In this document: piece by piece, positions 61,950-64,000 of the stretch
How positions within the stretch are numbered: position 1 is the stretch's first letter
Layout: the number at the start of each line of letters is the position of its first letter
NCBI GenBank assembly: GCA_004154925.1
Contig: QJNS01000202.1
Coordinates: 86,534 to 150,533 of the forward strand
From: Monosporascus cannonballus
Lineage: Eukaryota > Ascomycota > Sordariomycetes > Xylariales
Length of the DNA: 64,000 nt
Reading direction: 5' to 3'
The notes under the pieces: generated by a model
What the model saw: the letters and a program-made list of their open reading frames with translations, nothing else
What the model was told of the DNA's origin: nothing
Databases searched by the model: none
Position numbers and translations under genes: made by a program

Positions 61950-62744
61950 AAGATTAGCTTTAGTGGCACGATACTTTTTATATTGTAGCTAATGGAAAGA
62001 AAGAGATCAAGTACGAACGCAATTCGGGGGTGCGTACAAGATTTGTACGTGCTGCGAGTTGAGACAGGGCCCTACTGTCAGTCGAAAGAAGCTGTACCAT
62101 CCATCCTCATGGATTCTGGTTGTATGCTGGATCCGTAACCATACGGGCAAAGCCCGTCACAGGCCGCCCAGAGGTTGACGCGGTTGATGAAGAGTTTTAA
62201 CGATTCCCATAGGCGAGACTATGCAAGGGACTTTGTATGTATAATTAAACTGGCCATAGGCCATATATGTGAGCCTGCGTTTGACTTTTCACTCGAAGCC
62301 GAAAATAGACAATTCATCGTTGGGGGCGGGTGGGCGGACGCTTCCGGACCAAACCATACGTCCTGATAAGCCGGAGTGGACGCTCCGGACTGGTTATTGA
62401 TTAATTACTGTGAAATGCTGGAAGAAAAGGGCATGTATTCTAAGGCAATCCGGTGGCAAATGTTGTCAGCGAGCATTGTATTAGAGATTTCCCAGCTAGA
62501 GGAAAATCGCGGTTGCACCCGACACCTGGGCGGCGACACCCGGCTTCCGGAACTAGGATATCCCCGCTCCGATCGACTTGGCGTTCTCCAAAGCACCTGC
62601 GCCCCCGCCCGTTCCCGGCCGCCAATCGCCGTGCTTCCGTCTCCGCACCACCTTCTACCTACTACCTAAGCTCGGCAATCAGACAGTCATCTCATCATCG
62701 GGTTAACGAAACCACAAAATCCCCGCCAAAGAAAGGACAAAAAA
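61950..62744. other. Intergenic, between ATPase gene and DUF1772 gene
   Basis: No gene recognised. The short open frames (62175-62366, 62376-62669) lack domains. The final ~200 bp is likely the promoter and leader of the next gene. Confidence 0.5.
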
Positions 62745-63347
62745 ATGGCAGCCGACCCATCATCGACCCCAGCCCCCACGGCCGTCAGGCTCGCGCAAGC
62801 GGCCGCGATCCTGCTGGCGACGACGACGGCGGGCGCCGACGCGGCGCTGTCGTTCTTCGCGGTGCCGCGGATCCTCGAGGGCGGGGACCGCACGGGGGCG
62901 GGGGCGGCGCGGGCGTGGGCCGCCATGTTCGCGGCGTCGTCTCGCGCGCTGCCGGTCCCCATGGTGGCGGTCCCCGCGGCGCTGAACGCGTTCCTCGCGT
63001 GGCGGGCGCCGGCCGGGAGGGCGCGCGCGGTCTACGTGGCCGCCGCCGCGGCCACGCTGAGCATCGCGCCCTTCACGTACGCCTTCATGGGGCCCATCAA
63101 CCGGCAGCTGGCGGAGAGGGCGCGCCGCGCGCGGGCTGCGGCTTCCGCTACTGCTGGTGGTGGCGGTGGTGGCGGCAGCGGCGACGTTACGGAGGGGGAG
63201 CCGGAGGCAGGGAAGGAGGTGTTGGCGGCGGAGGCGGAGAGGCAGACGGCGCATGCCCTCGTCGATGCCTGGGCCACGAGGAACCTCTACAGGTGCACGA
63301 TGAGCTTCCTGGCTGGGTGCGCGGGGCTTTATGCGGCTCTATTCTGA
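62745..63347 (+). CDS. DUF1772 family membrane protein (anthrone-oxygenase-like)
   Basis: A single open frame of 200 codons from ATG 62745, preceded by an A-rich AAAAA start context. Hydrophobic Ala-rich segments lie near residues 14-38, 55-90 and 95-115 and at the C-terminus (about 184-200), consistent with four membrane helices. PIN after the third segment and the W-x3-N-x2-R pattern (WATRNLYR, about residues 176-183) match DUF1772. That family includes anthrone oxygenases of polyketide pathways and many uncharacterised members; no polyketide synthase is visible here, so the substrate is unknown. A Gly-rich loop near residues 138-145 and very high GC at third positions are notable. Confidence 0.75.
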   Translation: MAADPSSTPAPTAVRLAQAAAILLATTTAGADAALSFFAVPRILEGGDRTGAGAARAWAAMFAASSRALPVPMVAVPAALNAFLAWRAPAGRARAVYVAAAAATLSIAPFTYAFMGPINRQLAERARRARAAASATAGGGGGGGSGDVTEGEPEAGKEVLAAEAERQTAHALVDAWATRNLYRCTMSFLAGCAGLYAALF

Positions 63348-63930
63348 GTGAGTGGGTGGGGGCTTGGTACTTCCACGGTTAGGTTAAATTAACACTGCGC
63401 TGCCGGTTTTGATTATTGTGCAGGGAGGGCATTTTGCAGATTATCGTCATTTCTCTGCGAATGCGACATTTTCTTTTAGTGTTGCTTGATACTCATGACG
63501 AGACGAGACCATGTGTCCCGCTTAACATCTTACAGCGACAACTTTGCTTTACCTTCAGATCGCGGACAGGATATGACAATAGCCAGTGCTCTTTGGTCCC
63601 AATCAGCGAACGTATCACACGTTATAGTACACACACAGCTTCCTTATTGAAGAATTTGTTACTTTTGCATTTTTTTGCCTTATCACGCGGTAGTGTGCTA
63701 TGCTTTGCTATGCTAGTAAGAAATGATAAAACCTAGGAAAAGGGTATTTATAGACTGACAGCGCTCCACAATAGGTCAAAGACTTCCAAAACCCCCTTCC
63801 TCTAAGTATGCAGCAGAAGGACCCGCTAATCCTCATCCGTAATAACCGTGACAATGCCTGACCTGGTCCCCGTTACGCTCTTAACACCTGTTGATCCGGG
63901 AGCAATGAATGATTCCGCATTTCAGCACGT

Positions 63931-63932
<2 letters not shown>
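63348..63932. other. Downstream intergenic region
   Basis: Normal composition, no domain-bearing frame. The plus-strand frame 63416-63736 is not supported by any feature. Confidence 0.5.

Positions 63933-64000
<68 letters not shown>
63933..64000 (+). repeat. Poly-G homopolymer reaching the window edge
   Basis: An uninterrupted run of 68 G after ACGTCC. It may continue beyond the window. It could be a real homopolymer, a contig-end or sequencing artefact, or a filled gap. Confidence 0.9.

Noticed and set aside
62453..63382. 309-codon plus-strand frame
   Set aside because: Overlaps the DUF1772 gene in another frame; Arg/Gly/Ala-rich out-of-frame product of very GC-rich DNA.
1..64000. CRISPR arrays, tRNA or rRNA genes
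   Set aside because: No regularly spaced direct repeats, and no cloverleaf or rRNA-like segment recognised by eye.

Overview
The window looks like a filamentous ascomycete (Pezizomycotina) chromosome. Short spliceosomal introns with GT-AG borders and CTAAC or CTGAC branch points, fungal-type protein families, and large AT-rich blocks in which CpA/TpG is scarce while CpG persists (the signature of repeat-induced point mutation, RIP) all point that way. No CRISPR, operon or bacterial signal was seen. About three quarters of the window is mobile-element debris. Three GC-balanced islands carry the host genes.

Layout. 1-9.88 kb is RIP-degraded: the 3' half of a Ty3/gypsy pol (1-2160), unassigned sequence, and a relic of a RecQ-like helicase (7854-8940). 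9.88-17.38 kb is an island with a large modular secreted-type protein gene on the minus strand (13413-10209, one in-frame stop), an ankyrin-repeat gene (14772-15965) and two solo-LTR-like repeats. 17.38-31.44 kb is Ty3/gypsy element A, split by a much younger gypsy chromovirus, element D (19346-26620). 31.64-38.29 kb is gypsy element B, inserted in reverse. 38.42-54.57 kb is a hAT-superfamily DNA transposon with TIRs and a perfect 8-bp target duplication. It is interrupted by gypsy element C (46921-53633), a MITE-like element and a small solo LTR. 54.58-64 kb is the second genic region: an apparently intact nine-exon gene for an HSP90-type ATPase with a C-terminal DUF3883 (NO VEIN-type) nuclease-like domain (56222-61949), a DUF1772 membrane protein (62745-63347), and a poly-G run that reaches the window edge.

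Most notable content. The hAT element carries more than a transposase: on the plus strand there is a RIP-damaged histone H3-fold relic (about 44614-45193) that aligns without gaps to the helices of H3 and has a longer loop 1, as in centromeric H3, plus at least two further unassigned cargo reading frames. Four gypsy elements share an antisense reading frame at their 3' end, downstream of the chromodomain. Element D has a textbook candidate -1 frameshift signal between gag and pol. The target duplications allow the order of insertions and the pre-insertion locus to be reconstructed.

All reading was done by eye from the sequence. Family names come from remembered motifs, and no database search was possible.
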